NCBI GenBank assembly: GCA_003240695.1
Contig: QFNC01000007.1
Coordinates: 41,512 to 105,511, forward strand
Source of the DNA: Pseudoxanthomonas suwonensis
Lineage (GTDB): Bacteria; Pseudomonadota; Gammaproteobacteria; Xanthomonadales; Xanthomonadaceae
DNA length: 64,000 nucleotides
Reading direction: 5' to 3'
Shown here: positions 52,749 to 60,899 of the stretch, piece by piece
Numbering within the stretch: position 1 is the first letter of the stretch
Layout: every line of letters starts with the position of its first letter
The notes under the pieces: model-generated
Told to the model about the DNA's origin: nothing
Seen by the model: the letters and a program-made list of their open reading frames with translations, nothing else
Database searches by the model: none
Position numbers and translations under genes: made by a program

Positions 52749-52772
52749 CACTGCCACCATATGGAGCGAGCC

Positions 52773-53000
52773 ATGCAGCATCCATCCATTGCAGCATTGA
52801 TGATCGCAGGTTTGGTATCGGCCAGCATCGGATGTGCCAGCACCGATGCTGGATCGAGATCATCCAACGATTCCGTTGCGCTGCCGGGCAGGACCACGCT
52901 GACCATCGAAAACATCCTGCGGTGGCCGCTGGAGGGGGAAGCGGGATATGTGGATCAATCAACACTGTTGCGAATCAGAGTTGAATTCAGCGGGGAATAA
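52773..53000 (+). CDS. Small lipoprotein of unknown function
   Basis: A 75-residue ORF with a lipoprotein signal (LMIAGLVSASIGCAST; Cys near residue 21) and about 54 mature residues (LTIENILRWPLEGEAGYVDQ). GGAG 52763-52766 is 6 bases before ATG 52773 and favours it over ATG 52761. It may be complete or truncated. It lies on the same strand as the preceding lipoprotein. No family recognised. Confidence 0.55.
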   Translation: MQHPSIAALMIAGLVSASIGCASTDAGSRSSNDSVALPGRTTLTIENILRWPLEGEAGYVDQSTLLRIRVEFSGE

Positions 53001-53166
53001 CCAGCAGGGTGGCTGCGAATAGTGGCTATACGATCTGAACCATTCAAGTCGACTTCGGTGCTCGTGGAACTTGGGCCGTTGGCGATCCATCTGGCAGAAT
53101 GCCAGGCCTTCGGGAAATGAGTTATGGAAAGTCTGCGAATGCTGCCGCGCGGCCACTCCGGTCCGG

Positions 53167-53775
53167 TCAACGCTCGATCCGTCGCAGCCCCTCGCGCATC
53201 AGCAGCCGGGTGATCATCACCCGTTCGTTGCGCGGGCGCATCGACACCGTGCCCAGCAACTGGTTCAGTGCCCGGCAACGGGCCTGGCGGCTGGCGGCAT
53301 CGCGTCCTTCCGACTGGATGGCGGCCACGAAACCTTCGAACAGCATGCCGGCCGCCACGGCTGCCTGTCGCAGCGACTGCCTGGCCACCGCATCGTCATA
53401 CGGCTGGTCCGGCTCCTGTTCATGCACCTGCAGCAGGCGGTCGGTGGCGCGCTGGAAACGGCGCTGGCTGTCGGGACTGAACTGCAAGGCTGCCTGATTC
53501 ACCGCGGCCAGGTCGTGTCGGCTGCCGGGATCGAAGAACGCGCACATCAGTGCCATTTCCTCCGGCTTGGTGGAAGCGTGGCGCACGGCCTGGAACAGGT
53601 CGTCGATGGCCGACTCCGGTGCCTTGCGCATCACCGTGTCGCTGCGCGCCAGCAGCAGCTGCGGGTCGAAGGTCCAGCGCGAGGCAATGGCGGATTGGCC
53701 TGCTGCCGACACCGCGGCGCTGCCAAGCAGCAGGACGGCCGGCACGATTCGCAAATGGAGCAGGATCGGGCGCAT
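53167..53775 (-). CDS. Secreted helical protein of unknown function
   Basis: A 202-residue protein with a Sec signal (HLRIVPAVLLLGSAAVSAAG). The mature part is helical, rich in Arg/Gln/Ala, with ESAIDDLFQAVRHASTKPEEM and SDSQRRFQRATDRLLQVHEQ, and ends ITRLLMREGLRRIER. Two or three Cys could form a disulfide. No family recognised. It is downstream of bioC on the same strand, 165 bases apart, but probably not part of the biotin operon. Confidence 0.7.
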   Translation of the reverse strand: MRPILLHLRIVPAVLLLGSAAVSAAGQSAIASRWTFDPQLLLARSDTVMRKAPESAIDDLFQAVRHASTKPEEMALMCAFFDPGSRHDLAAVNQAALQFSPDSQRRFQRATDRLLQVHEQEPDQPYDDAVARQSLRQAAVAAGMLFEGFVAAIQSEGRDAASRQARCRALNQLLGTVSMRPRNERVMITRLLMREGLRRIER

Positions 53776-53940
53776 GTGGCGCAGTGTACCGGGCCGGTCC
53801 GCTGCGGATCATCACTTGCCGCGGCTTATACCGGTGGCGATGCCAGCGCCACGGCCATCGACAGCAGAATGCGGATGCGCGGCCTGGTCTGCATGCGGTG
53901 GGCTGATCGGCATGCCGGGAAGCCGGCATCGACTCGCACT

Positions 53941-54846
53941 CTAAATCCGTTTGCGCACGGGAATGCGCGTGGCCGGAAAACTGGCGATCTCCATGCCTTG
54001 CTCGCGCCGTGGCGCACCCGGTTGCGGCGCCCAGGCCATCGCGGTGATCACTTCCCAGCTGACCGGAAGTCCCGCCGGTTCGCGCCATTGCTCGTAGGCG
54101 GTGGCGGCGGCGGCGAAACGGCCCTTGCCGGTCAGGGTGGCCCGGCGCCGGCGAAGGGCATGGGTGGCGCCCAGTGCCTGCAGATGCCGCATCAAGGCCG
54201 GCAGATCGTCGGCATGGGTGTCGTAGGACTCGCGGTCGAGCACCGGGTCGCGGAAGCCGGCCGCCATCAATGCATCACCCACGGCGGCGATGCCGGCGAA
54301 CGGGCTGACATGCGCCGCGGCATCTGCGGCGGCAAAGGCCTCGCGCAACTCCAGCAGCGTGTCCGGGCCGAACGTGCTGAACAGCAGCAGCGCGCCGGGT
54401 TTCAGCACCCGCCGCCATTCGGCCAGCAACGCCGGCAGATCGTCCACCCATTGCACGCACAGGTTGGAAAACAGCACGTCCACGCTGCCGTCGGCCACCG
54501 GCAAAGCGCGCGCATCCGCGCACAGCGCATGCGGATGCCGCTTCGTCCAGCGTGCCAGACCGGCCGGCGGCGGTGCCTGCCGCAGCATCGGCAGGGCCAG
54601 ATCCACGGCCAGTACCCGCGCCTTCGGCCAGCGGTGCTGCATGGCGCGCGCGGCGCTGCCGGGGCCGCTGCCGACATCCAGCACCACGGCTGGCGGCGGC
54701 CGGGCGTGGCGCGGACCGTCGCGGTAGTCCAGGCAGTCCAGCAGCTCGGCTTCCACCTGCCGCTGCAACTGCGCAACGTGTGCGTAACCGGCGGCCGCGC
54801 GCGAAAAGCTGCGACGCACCTGGCGGGTGTCGAAATCGCCACTCAC
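53941..54846 (-). CDS. bioC: Malonyl-ACP O-methyltransferase
   Basis: A 301-residue SAM-dependent methyltransferase. N-terminus FDTRQVRRSFSRAAAGYAHV is typical of BioC; motif I LDVGSGPGSAARAMQ, then FSNLCVQWVDDLPALLAEW and KPGALLLFSTFGPDTLLELR. It methylates malonyl-ACP to start pimeloyl synthesis for biotin. GTG 54846 overlaps the bioH stop as GTGA. It is the last gene of the bioB-bioF-permease-bioH-bioC operon. Confidence 0.92.
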   Translation of the reverse strand: MSGDFDTRQVRRSFSRAAAGYAHVAQLQRQVEAELLDCLDYRDGPRHARPPPAVVLDVGSGPGSAARAMQHRWPKARVLAVDLALPMLRQAPPPAGLARWTKRHPHALCADARALPVADGSVDVLFSNLCVQWVDDLPALLAEWRRVLKPGALLLFSTFGPDTLLELREAFAAADAAAHVSPFAGIAAVGDALMAAGFRDPVLDRESYDTHADDLPALMRHLQALGATHALRRRRATLTGKGRFAAAATAYEQWREPAGLPVSWEVITAMAWAPQPGAPRREQGMEIASFPATRIPVRKRI

Positions 54847-55619
54847 GGCTGCTGCGCCCACGCTGTCGACAGCGCATCCAGCACCGCATCCACATGGGTC
54901 AGGAACGGCGCGTGTCCGGCGCCGGCAATCACCGCATGCGTGGCCTGCGGGGCGGATGCGGCTGCCTGCGCCATCGCCTGCGGATGCACCAGCCGGTCGC
55001 GGCGGCCGGCCAGCCACAGGCTGGGCATGGACAGCTCGGCCAGCATCGGTCGCAGATCGGCGGTTTTCAGCAACTGCAACCCTTCGGCCAGCACCTGTGC
55101 AGACGGATGGCCGCGCTCGGCCACGGCCTGGCGCAGCAGGCGGATGTCGTCGCGGACATGAGGCGACCCGACGGCTTCCAGAGCGATGAAACGGTCCAGG
55201 GTGCCGGCCGGGTCGTCACGCAGGCCTGCGGCGAATCCCTCGAACACCTCCGGCGACACGCCATGCATCCAATCCGGTGCCCGGACAAAGCGCGGACTGG
55301 CGCACAGCATCGTCAAGTGCCGCACCGCCCCGGGTTGCGTGGCTGCGGCCTGAAGCGCCACCAGCCCGCCCAGCGACCAGCCGATCCAGCATGCCTGCGG
55401 CGGCACCACGGCGCGGACGGCCTGCACCATCTCGGGCAGAATCAACGGCACGCCACTGTCGCGGCTGTGACCATGGCCGGGCAGATCCACGCGGTACACG
55501 GTGTGCCGGTGCGCCAGTCGCTTGGCAAGGCCTGCGAACACGCCGCCATGCATGGCCCAGCCGTGCATCAGCACCACGGCCGGACCGGTTCCCGCAACAT
55601 CGGCAAACAGGGCGCTCAT
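54843..55619 (-). CDS. bioH: Pimeloyl-ACP methyl ester carboxylesterase
   Basis: A 258-residue alpha/beta hydrolase. Nucleophile elbow CWIGWSLGGLVALQAA, oxyanion segment VVLMHGWAMHGGVF, catalytic Asp in LAGRRDRLVHP and His in AGAGHAPFLTH. BioH removes the methyl group placed by BioC, ending pimeloyl elongation. ATG 55619 overlaps the permease stop as ATGA, and the stop overlaps the bioC GTG. Confidence 0.92.
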   Translation of the reverse strand: MSALFADVAGTGPAVVLMHGWAMHGGVFAGLAKRLAHRHTVYRVDLPGHGHSRDSGVPLILPEMVQAVRAVVPPQACWIGWSLGGLVALQAAATQPGAVRHLTMLCASPRFVRAPDWMHGVSPEVFEGFAAGLRDDPAGTLDRFIALEAVGSPHVRDDIRLLRQAVAERGHPSAQVLAEGLQLLKTADLRPMLAELSMPSLWLAGRRDRLVHPQAMAQAAASAPQATHAVIAGAGHAPFLTHVDAVLDALSTAWAQQP

Positions 55620-56620
55620 GCGCCGCGATCGCTGTTCAATTGCCGGGCGGTCGCTGCCGGCTGGGGTTGGCGCGACACCAGCCAGGCGAAGGCGACGATC
55701 CCCGCCACCACCAGCCCGGCCCCGGCTGCAGCCAGGCCACCGGGCCACGCTTCATCCAGAAACAACACACCCAGCACGATCGCGAACAGCAGTTCGGCCG
55801 CCTGCATCGCTTCCACCGCGCCCAATGCCACCGGGTTGTCGCGCACCATGCCGGTGGCCTGGAAGAACAGGATGGTGGCGATCACCCCGGCGCTCAGCGC
55901 CACGCCCGCTGCCAACGCCACCTGCGCGCCCGGCGGCGGTCCCGACACCTGCCAGGCCACGGCCGCCAGCAGCCACCACAACGGTTGGCTGGCCAGGGTC
56001 ATGCCGAACACGCGCTGGGTAGCGGTAAGGATCTCGCCGCTGCGCTCCAGATGCAGCAGCAACAGGCGATTGCCCAACGGGTACAGCAGCGCCGACACCA
56101 GCACGCAGGCCAGTGCCACCCACGCCGCGGTGTCCAGTGGCCCGTCGGCATGACCGAACTGCAGCAGCAGCACGCCGGCCAGGATCAGCACCGCCACGCC
56201 CAGCGCGGCCGTCGGGATGCGACCCCGATGGTCGCGATACAGCAGCGGTGCGCACAGCATGCCGGCCACCACGGTGAACTGGAAACTGCCTGCCACCAGC
56301 CACGACGGTCCGCTGGCCGCCGCATACGCCAGCAGCACGTAGAAGCCGACGAATCCGATCCCGGAACAGAGCAACCAGGCCGCCGGACTGTTCCGCAGCG
56401 ACCGCCACACCGGCCGCCATCCACCGAACTGCGGCAACAGCGGCAGCAGCATCGGCAACGTCAGCAGGTAGCGCAGCGCCGCCGTCCATGCCCAGTGGCC
56501 ACCGGCCGAGGCGCTGGCCCGGTTCAGCACGTAGGTCAGGGTGAAGAACAATGCCGACAGCAGACCCACGGCAACGGCCAGCAGCGCCGTGCGGCGCGGC
56601 GCAATCGCATCCACGGTCAT
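55616..56620 (-). CDS. DMT-superfamily permease inside the biotin operon
   Basis: A 334-residue ten-helix membrane protein (first helices LLAVAVGLLSALFFTLTYVL, then EamA-like repeats; KNPVA-like MVRDNPVALGAVEAMQAAELL). It overlaps bioF upstream and bioH downstream as ATGA at both ends, so it is fully embedded in the biotin unit. DMT members export metabolites; a role in biotin or pimelate-intermediate transport is inference from position only. The first EamA protein (23.8 kb) is not a close copy. Confidence 0.83.
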   Translation of the reverse strand: MTVDAIAPRRTALLAVAVGLLSALFFTLTYVLNRASASAGGHWAWTAALRYLLTLPMLLPLLPQFGGWRPVWRSLRNSPAAWLLCSGIGFVGFYVLLAYAAASGPSWLVAGSFQFTVVAGMLCAPLLYRDHRGRIPTAALGVAVLILAGVLLLQFGHADGPLDTAAWVALACVLVSALLYPLGNRLLLLHLERSGEILTATQRVFGMTLASQPLWWLLAAVAWQVSGPPPGAQVALAAGVALSAGVIATILFFQATGMVRDNPVALGAVEAMQAAELLFAIVLGVLFLDEAWPGGLAAAGAGLVVAGIVAFAWLVSRQPQPAATARQLNSDRGA

Positions 56621-57825
56621 GCCACGGCCGCGGTATCGTCCCGGGCTTCGACCAGGCTGTCGCGGGCATGCGCCAGTGCCTGCAGCAAGCCATCCACGTC
56701 CGCTTCGGAATGCGCGGCCGACAGGCTGATGCGCAGCCGCGAGGTGCCTTCGGGCACGGTCGGTGGGCGTACCGGCAGCACCCAATAGCCGGCCTGCTCC
56801 AATGCGGCCGCCATGGCCAGTGCATGCGTTTCGCTGCCGCAGAACAGCGGCTGGATCGGCGTGTCCGACGGCTGCAGCGGCAGACCCAGCCGGGCCGCAC
56901 CGGAACGCAGGCGCTCGCACAGTTCCATCAGCTTGTTGCGGCGCCACTGCTCGCGCCGTGCCAGCCGCGCCGCCGCCAGGGCGGCACCGGCCTGCGCCGC
57001 CGGCAACGCCGTGTTGTAAATGTACGGCCGCGCCACCTGGGTGAGATGTTCGATCAGGTCGGCATTACCCACCACCGCCGCGCCGTAGCCGCCCAGCGCC
57101 TTGCTCAGGGTGACCATCTGCAGCGGCACTTCGTGGGCGCTGAGCTTGGCCGCCGCCACGCTGCCGGCGCCATTGGGACCGACCACGCCCAACCCATGGG
57201 CGTCGTCCACGTACAGCAGCGCCCGCTGCAGGCGCGCCGCCACCACCAGCTGGCGCAGCGGCGCCATGTCGCCATCCATGCTGAACACGCCGTCGGTGGC
57301 GATCATGGCCGCGCCATCGGGCATGGATTTCAGCTGCCGCAGCGCGCCTTCGGCATCGCCATGCGGATAGCGGCGCAGCCGACAGCCGGCCAGACGCGCG
57401 GCATCGATCAGGCTGGCGTGGTTCAGGCGATCCTGCACGCACACGTCGCCTTCGCCCAGCAGTGCCTGCAGCACTGCCAGATTGGCCAGATAGCCGCATC
57501 CCATCACCAGCGCGCGCGGTGCGTGCAGCCAGTCGGCCAGTTCCTGTTCCAGCTGTGCATGCACGGCGCTGTGCCCGCCCAGCAGGTGCGATCCCCCGGT
57601 GCCGGTGCCTTCGCGCCACAGCTGCTCCTGCGCGGCATCCATCACCGTGAACTGCTGCGCCAGCCCCAGATAGTCGTTGCTGCAGAAATTCACCAGCGTG
57701 CGGCCGTCCAGCTGCACGCGCATGCCGTCGCGATGGCTGACCGTGCGCCGTTGCCGTTGCCGCGACTGCTGCTGGCGCAGCTCTCGAGCTTCCGCGATGC
57801 GGTCGGCGACTTGCGGGCGGTTCAT
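56617..57825 (-). CDS. bioF: 8-amino-7-oxononanoate synthase
   Basis: A 402-residue PLP enzyme condensing pimeloyl-ACP/CoA with alanine. Motifs: NFCSNDYLGLAQ, HLLGGHSAVHAQLEQELADW, FSMDGDMAPLRQLV, YVDDAHGLGVVG and the PLP lysine in MVTLSKALGGYGAAV. ATG 57825 matches the family. Its stop overlaps the permease ATG. It follows bioB by 1 base. Confidence 0.94.
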   Translation of the reverse strand: MNRPQVADRIAEARELRQQQSRQRQRRTVSHRDGMRVQLDGRTLVNFCSNDYLGLAQQFTVMDAAQEQLWREGTGTGGSHLLGGHSAVHAQLEQELADWLHAPRALVMGCGYLANLAVLQALLGEGDVCVQDRLNHASLIDAARLAGCRLRRYPHGDAEGALRQLKSMPDGAAMIATDGVFSMDGDMAPLRQLVVAARLQRALLYVDDAHGLGVVGPNGAGSVAAAKLSAHEVPLQMVTLSKALGGYGAAVVGNADLIEHLTQVARPYIYNTALPAAQAGAALAAARLARREQWRRNKLMELCERLRSGAARLGLPLQPSDTPIQPLFCGSETHALAMAAALEQAGYWVLPVRPPTVPEGTSRLRISLSAAHSEADVDGLLQALAHARDSLVEARDDTAAVA

Positions 57826-57826
57826 C

Positions 57827-58885
57827 TCACGCGGCCTCGTCGGCGGGACGGGTGATCTGCGCATGCACGGTGCGGCTGCAGGCCTCCTGCCCGGCCGCGG
57901 CGATCGGCATCGCGCGCAACCCCAATCGTGCGAACAGTTGCCGGTCGTGGTCGGTATCGGGATTGCCGGTGGTCAACAGCTTGTCCCCGTGGAAGACGGA
58001 ATTGGCCCCTGCCAGAAAGCACAAGGCCTGCAATTCGTCACTCATCGTCTCACGTCCGGCCGACAGCCGCACCATGGATTGCGGCATCAGGATGCGTGCA
58101 ACCGCGATGGTGCGCACGAATTCGAATGCGTCCAGCTCGGCCATGTCCTGCAGCGGGGTGCTGGCCACCTTCACCAGACGATTGATCGGCACCGAATCCG
58201 GGTGCGCCGGCAGGTTGGCCAGGGTGCGCAGCAGGCCGGCGCGCTGGGTGCGGGTTTCGCCCATGCCGACGATGCCGCCGCAGCAGGTCTTCAGCCCCGC
58301 CTCGCGCACGTGCTGCAGGGTGTCCAGCCGGTCCTGGTAGTCGCGGGTGGTGATGACATCGCCATAGAAATCCGGCGCCGTGTCCAGATTGTGGTTGTAG
58401 TAGTCCAGCCCGGCCTGGCGCAGGGCCTTGGCCTGATCGGCCTCCAGCATACCCAGCGTGGCGCAGGTTTCCAGCCCCAGCGCCTTCACCTCGCGGATCA
58501 GCTGCGCGACCTTGGGGATGTCGCGGTCCTTGGGCGAGCGCCAGGCCGCGCCCATGCAGAAGCGCGACGCGCCGGCGGCCTTGGCCTGACGGGCCTTCTC
58601 CAGCACCGCATCGGGTTGCATCAGTTTGGTCGCCTCCACCCCGGTGTGGTAGCGCTGTGCCTGCGGGCAGTAGCCGCAATCCTCGGGACAGCCGCCGGTC
58701 TTGATCGACAGCAGCGTGCTGACCTGCACCTGGTCCGCGCGGAAGTGCTGCCGATGCACTGTGCCGGCACGCTGCATCAGCTCGGGAAACGGCAGCGCGA
58801 ACAGCCCCTCCACTTCTGCCTGGCTCCAGTCGTGGCGCAGCGCGGCGGCGGGAGCGGGATGATCACTGACGGCAGGCATGGGCAT
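57827..58885 (-). CDS. bioB: Biotin synthase
   Basis: A 352-residue radical-SAM enzyme inserting sulfur into dethiobiotin. Fe-S motif GGCPEDCGYCPQ (CxxxCxxC), then FCMGAAWRSPKDRD, YNHNLDTAPDFYGDVITTR, GGIVGMGETRTQR and the arginine-containing LMPQSMVRLSAGRE. ATG 58885 or ATG 58879 (better spaced from GGAAAA) are possible; a longer frame begins at 58954 without similarity. Divergent from comF across about 43 bases. No BirA gene is in the window, so biotin repression cannot be judged. Confidence 0.94.
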   Translation of the reverse strand: MPMPAVSDHPAPAAALRHDWSQAEVEGLFALPFPELMQRAGTVHRQHFRADQVQVSTLLSIKTGGCPEDCGYCPQAQRYHTGVEATKLMQPDAVLEKARQAKAAGASRFCMGAAWRSPKDRDIPKVAQLIREVKALGLETCATLGMLEADQAKALRQAGLDYYNHNLDTAPDFYGDVITTRDYQDRLDTLQHVREAGLKTCCGGIVGMGETRTQRAGLLRTLANLPAHPDSVPINRLVKVASTPLQDMAELDAFEFVRTIAVARILMPQSMVRLSAGRETMSDELQALCFLAGANSVFHGDKLLTTGNPDTDHDRQLFARLGLRAMPIAAAGQEACSRTVHAQITRPADEAA

Positions 58886-58928
58886 TTTCCGATGGTGCGA
58901 AGGCAGACAACCAAGCAGTCTGGAAAGT

Positions 58929-59651
58929 ATGCTGAACGCTGTCAACTTCCGCATGCCGTCCGTCCCCGCCGTGGGCCGCTGGTGCTGGCCGGCGCGCTGC
59001 CTGGTGTGCGATCACCCCGAGCAGGTCGAACACGACCTGTGCGACGCCTGCTGCGGTGCGCTGCCCTGGCATGGCCCGGCCTGTCCGGTGTGTGCGCTGC
59101 CGCAGGCCGATGCATCGACCGCCTGCGCACGCTGCACGCGCGACGGCTCGCCGCTGACCGGCACCCATGCCGCGTTCCGCTACGCCTTTCCACTGGATCG
59201 GCTGTTGCCGCGGCTCAAGTTCCACAACACGCTGGCGGCCACCCGGGTGCTGACCCCGCTGCTGGCCTGCCGTTTCGCCGACCTCGACCGGCCGCAGCTG
59301 CTGATCCCGATCCCGCTGCATCGCAAGCGTCTGCGCAGCCGCGGCTACGACCAGGCGCTGGAACTGGCCCGGCCACTGGCCCGACAACTGGGCATCCCGC
59401 TGGGTGCCGGCCTGCTGCAGCGGCAACGCATCACCCAGGCACAATCGCGGCTGGATGCCGCGCAACGGCGGGCCAATCTGCACGATGCCTTCCGGGTGCG
59501 TACGGGCAGCCGGCTGCCGAGCCACGTGGCCCTGTTCGACGATGTGATGACCACCGGCGCCACCCTGCAGGCCGCAGCGCAGGCGCTGCGCGATGCCGGC
59601 GTGCCGCACGTGGATGCCTGGGTTTGTGCGCGCGTGCCGGAACCGGAGTGA
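58929..59651 (+). CDS. comF: ComF-family phosphoribosyltransferase-like protein
   Basis: A 240-residue protein: N-terminal zinc-finger-like part (RCLVCDHPEQ, CDACCGALPW, CPVCALPQAD, CARCTRDG) followed by a PRT-fold region with LLIPIPLHRKRLRSRGYDQA and the PRPP-binding loop LFDDVMTTGATLQAAAQ. ComF is required for natural transformation, possibly for single-strand DNA import, and here stands together with comM elsewhere in the window. ATG 58929 is taken as the start; an ATG at 58878 extends it by 17 residues but overlaps bioB. Confidence 0.92.
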   Translation: MLNAVNFRMPSVPAVGRWCWPARCLVCDHPEQVEHDLCDACCGALPWHGPACPVCALPQADASTACARCTRDGSPLTGTHAAFRYAFPLDRLLPRLKFHNTLAATRVLTPLLACRFADLDRPQLLIPIPLHRKRLRSRGYDQALELARPLARQLGIPLGAGLLQRQRITQAQSRLDAAQRRANLHDAFRVRTGSRLPSHVALFDDVMTTGATLQAAAQALRDAGVPHVDAWVCARVPEPE

Positions 59652-59660
59652 CATCACCCA

Positions 59661-60599
59661 TCAACGCGATGGCACGCTCACCGGCAGCAGCAGGTAATGC
59701 GCGGCGATGCCGGCGAAAACGGCCATCCCTACCCAATGGTTGTGCAGGAAGGCGCGGAAGCAGCCGGCACGGTCACGCCGGCGGGTGATGAGGAATTCGT
59801 ACGCCACCAGCAGCGCCGCTACGCCCAGCCCGCTCCAGTACGGCCAGCGCAGCTGCGCCTGGCGACCGGCCAGCAGCAGCGCGAGCAGCATCAGCATGTA
59901 CAGCACCGCGATGGCGGCACGGTCCAGATCGCCGAACAGGATGGCGGTGGACTTGGCACCCATGCGGATGTCGTCGTCCCGATCCACCATCGCATACCAG
60001 GTGTCGTACGCCGTGGCCCAGAAGATGTTGGCCACGTACAGCACCCAGGCCACCGGCGGCACCGTGCCCTGCACGGCGGCGAAGGCCATCGGGATGCCCC
60101 AGCCGAACGCCATGCCCAGGTAGACCTGCGGCAGGTGCGTGTACCGCTTCAGGTACGGATAGCTGGCCGCCAGCAACGCGCCCACGCCGCTTAGCAGCAC
60201 CGTGAGCAGATTGGTGGTGCACACCAGCGCCAGCGCCAGCAACATCAGCACCGCGAACAGCAGCAGCGCCTCGCGTGGCGACACCGCACCGGTGGCCAGC
60301 GGGCGATGCCGGGTGCGCTCCACGCTGCCGTCCAGCCAGCGGTCGGCATAGTCGTTGATCACGCAGCCGGCCGCGCGGGTCAGCCACACCCCGGCGCTGA
60401 ACACCAGCAATGTCCACACCTTCGGCACCCCGCCGGAGGCCACCCACAGCGCCCACCAGGTCGGCCACAGCAGCAGCAGCCAGCCGATCGGCCGGTCGCC
60501 TCGCACCAGCAGCCAGTAGCGCGACAGGCGCTCGCGCCACGACACCGCTGCCGGCGTGGCAGGCGTTCGGGGCGGCGATGGCAGGGGCTGCGGGGTCAC
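59661..60599 (-). CDS. ubiA: 4-hydroxybenzoate polyprenyltransferase
   Basis: A 312-residue membrane prenyltransferase with about eight helices. First Asp-rich motif INDYADRWLDGSVERT and second YAMVDRDDDIRMG (DDxxD-type) bind Mg-prenyl diphosphate. It attaches the ubiquinone side chain to 4-hydroxybenzoate. The start is GTG 60599, preceded by GGAAG; no upstream ATG in a plausible place. Divergent from the tRNA gene, convergent with comF. Confidence 0.93.
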   Translation of the reverse strand: MTPQPLPSPPRTPATPAAVSWRERLSRYWLLVRGDRPIGWLLLLWPTWWALWVASGGVPKVWTLLVFSAGVWLTRAAGCVINDYADRWLDGSVERTRHRPLATGAVSPREALLLFAVLMLLALALVCTTNLLTVLLSGVGALLAASYPYLKRYTHLPQVYLGMAFGWGIPMAFAAVQGTVPPVAWVLYVANIFWATAYDTWYAMVDRDDDIRMGAKSTAILFGDLDRAAIAVLYMLMLLALLLAGRQAQLRWPYWSGLGVAALLVAYEFLITRRRDRAGCFRAFLHNHWVGMAVFAGIAAHYLLLPVSVPSR

Positions 60600-60654
60600 G
60601 TGACTTCCGGAAGGCTCGCGTCGGCGACGACAATCGTGGACAATGGCGGCCCAC

Positions 60655-60731
60655 GCGCCTGTAGCTCAGCCGGATAGAGTAGCGGCTTCCGAAGCCGTTG
60701 GTCGGGGGTTCGAATCCCTCCAGGCGCGCCA
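60655..60731 (+). tRNA. tRNA-Arg, anticodon CCG
   Basis: A complete 77-nt cloverleaf including CCA: acceptor stem GCGCCTG/CAGGCGC, D arm GCTC...GAG-type, anticodon stem-loop CGGC-TTCCGAA-GCCG with anticodon CCG, T arm GGGGGTTCGAATCCC. Encoded CCA at 60729-60731. It reads CGG codons. tRNA genes are frequent integration sites; the sequence to its right looks accessory. Confidence 0.97.
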
Positions 60732-60899
60732 GCTTCGCTGGCTTCCCATCGCGATGACCAGCCTGTCGAAGCACGGCGGGAGTCCAGCGCTGCCTTGCAC
60801 CGATGCTGCGACAGCGTCGCACTCCTCCACGCCGCCTGCTTTGCTTGAGGAAGGTCGATTAACGACACACCCAGCTTGGGTGTCCGGCATTTCCCTTGG

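Noticed and set aside
60865..60881. Terminator of the RelE-UvrD gene
   Set aside because: A hairpin ACACCCA/TGGGTGT exists but is not followed by a T tract on the minus strand, so it was not annotated.
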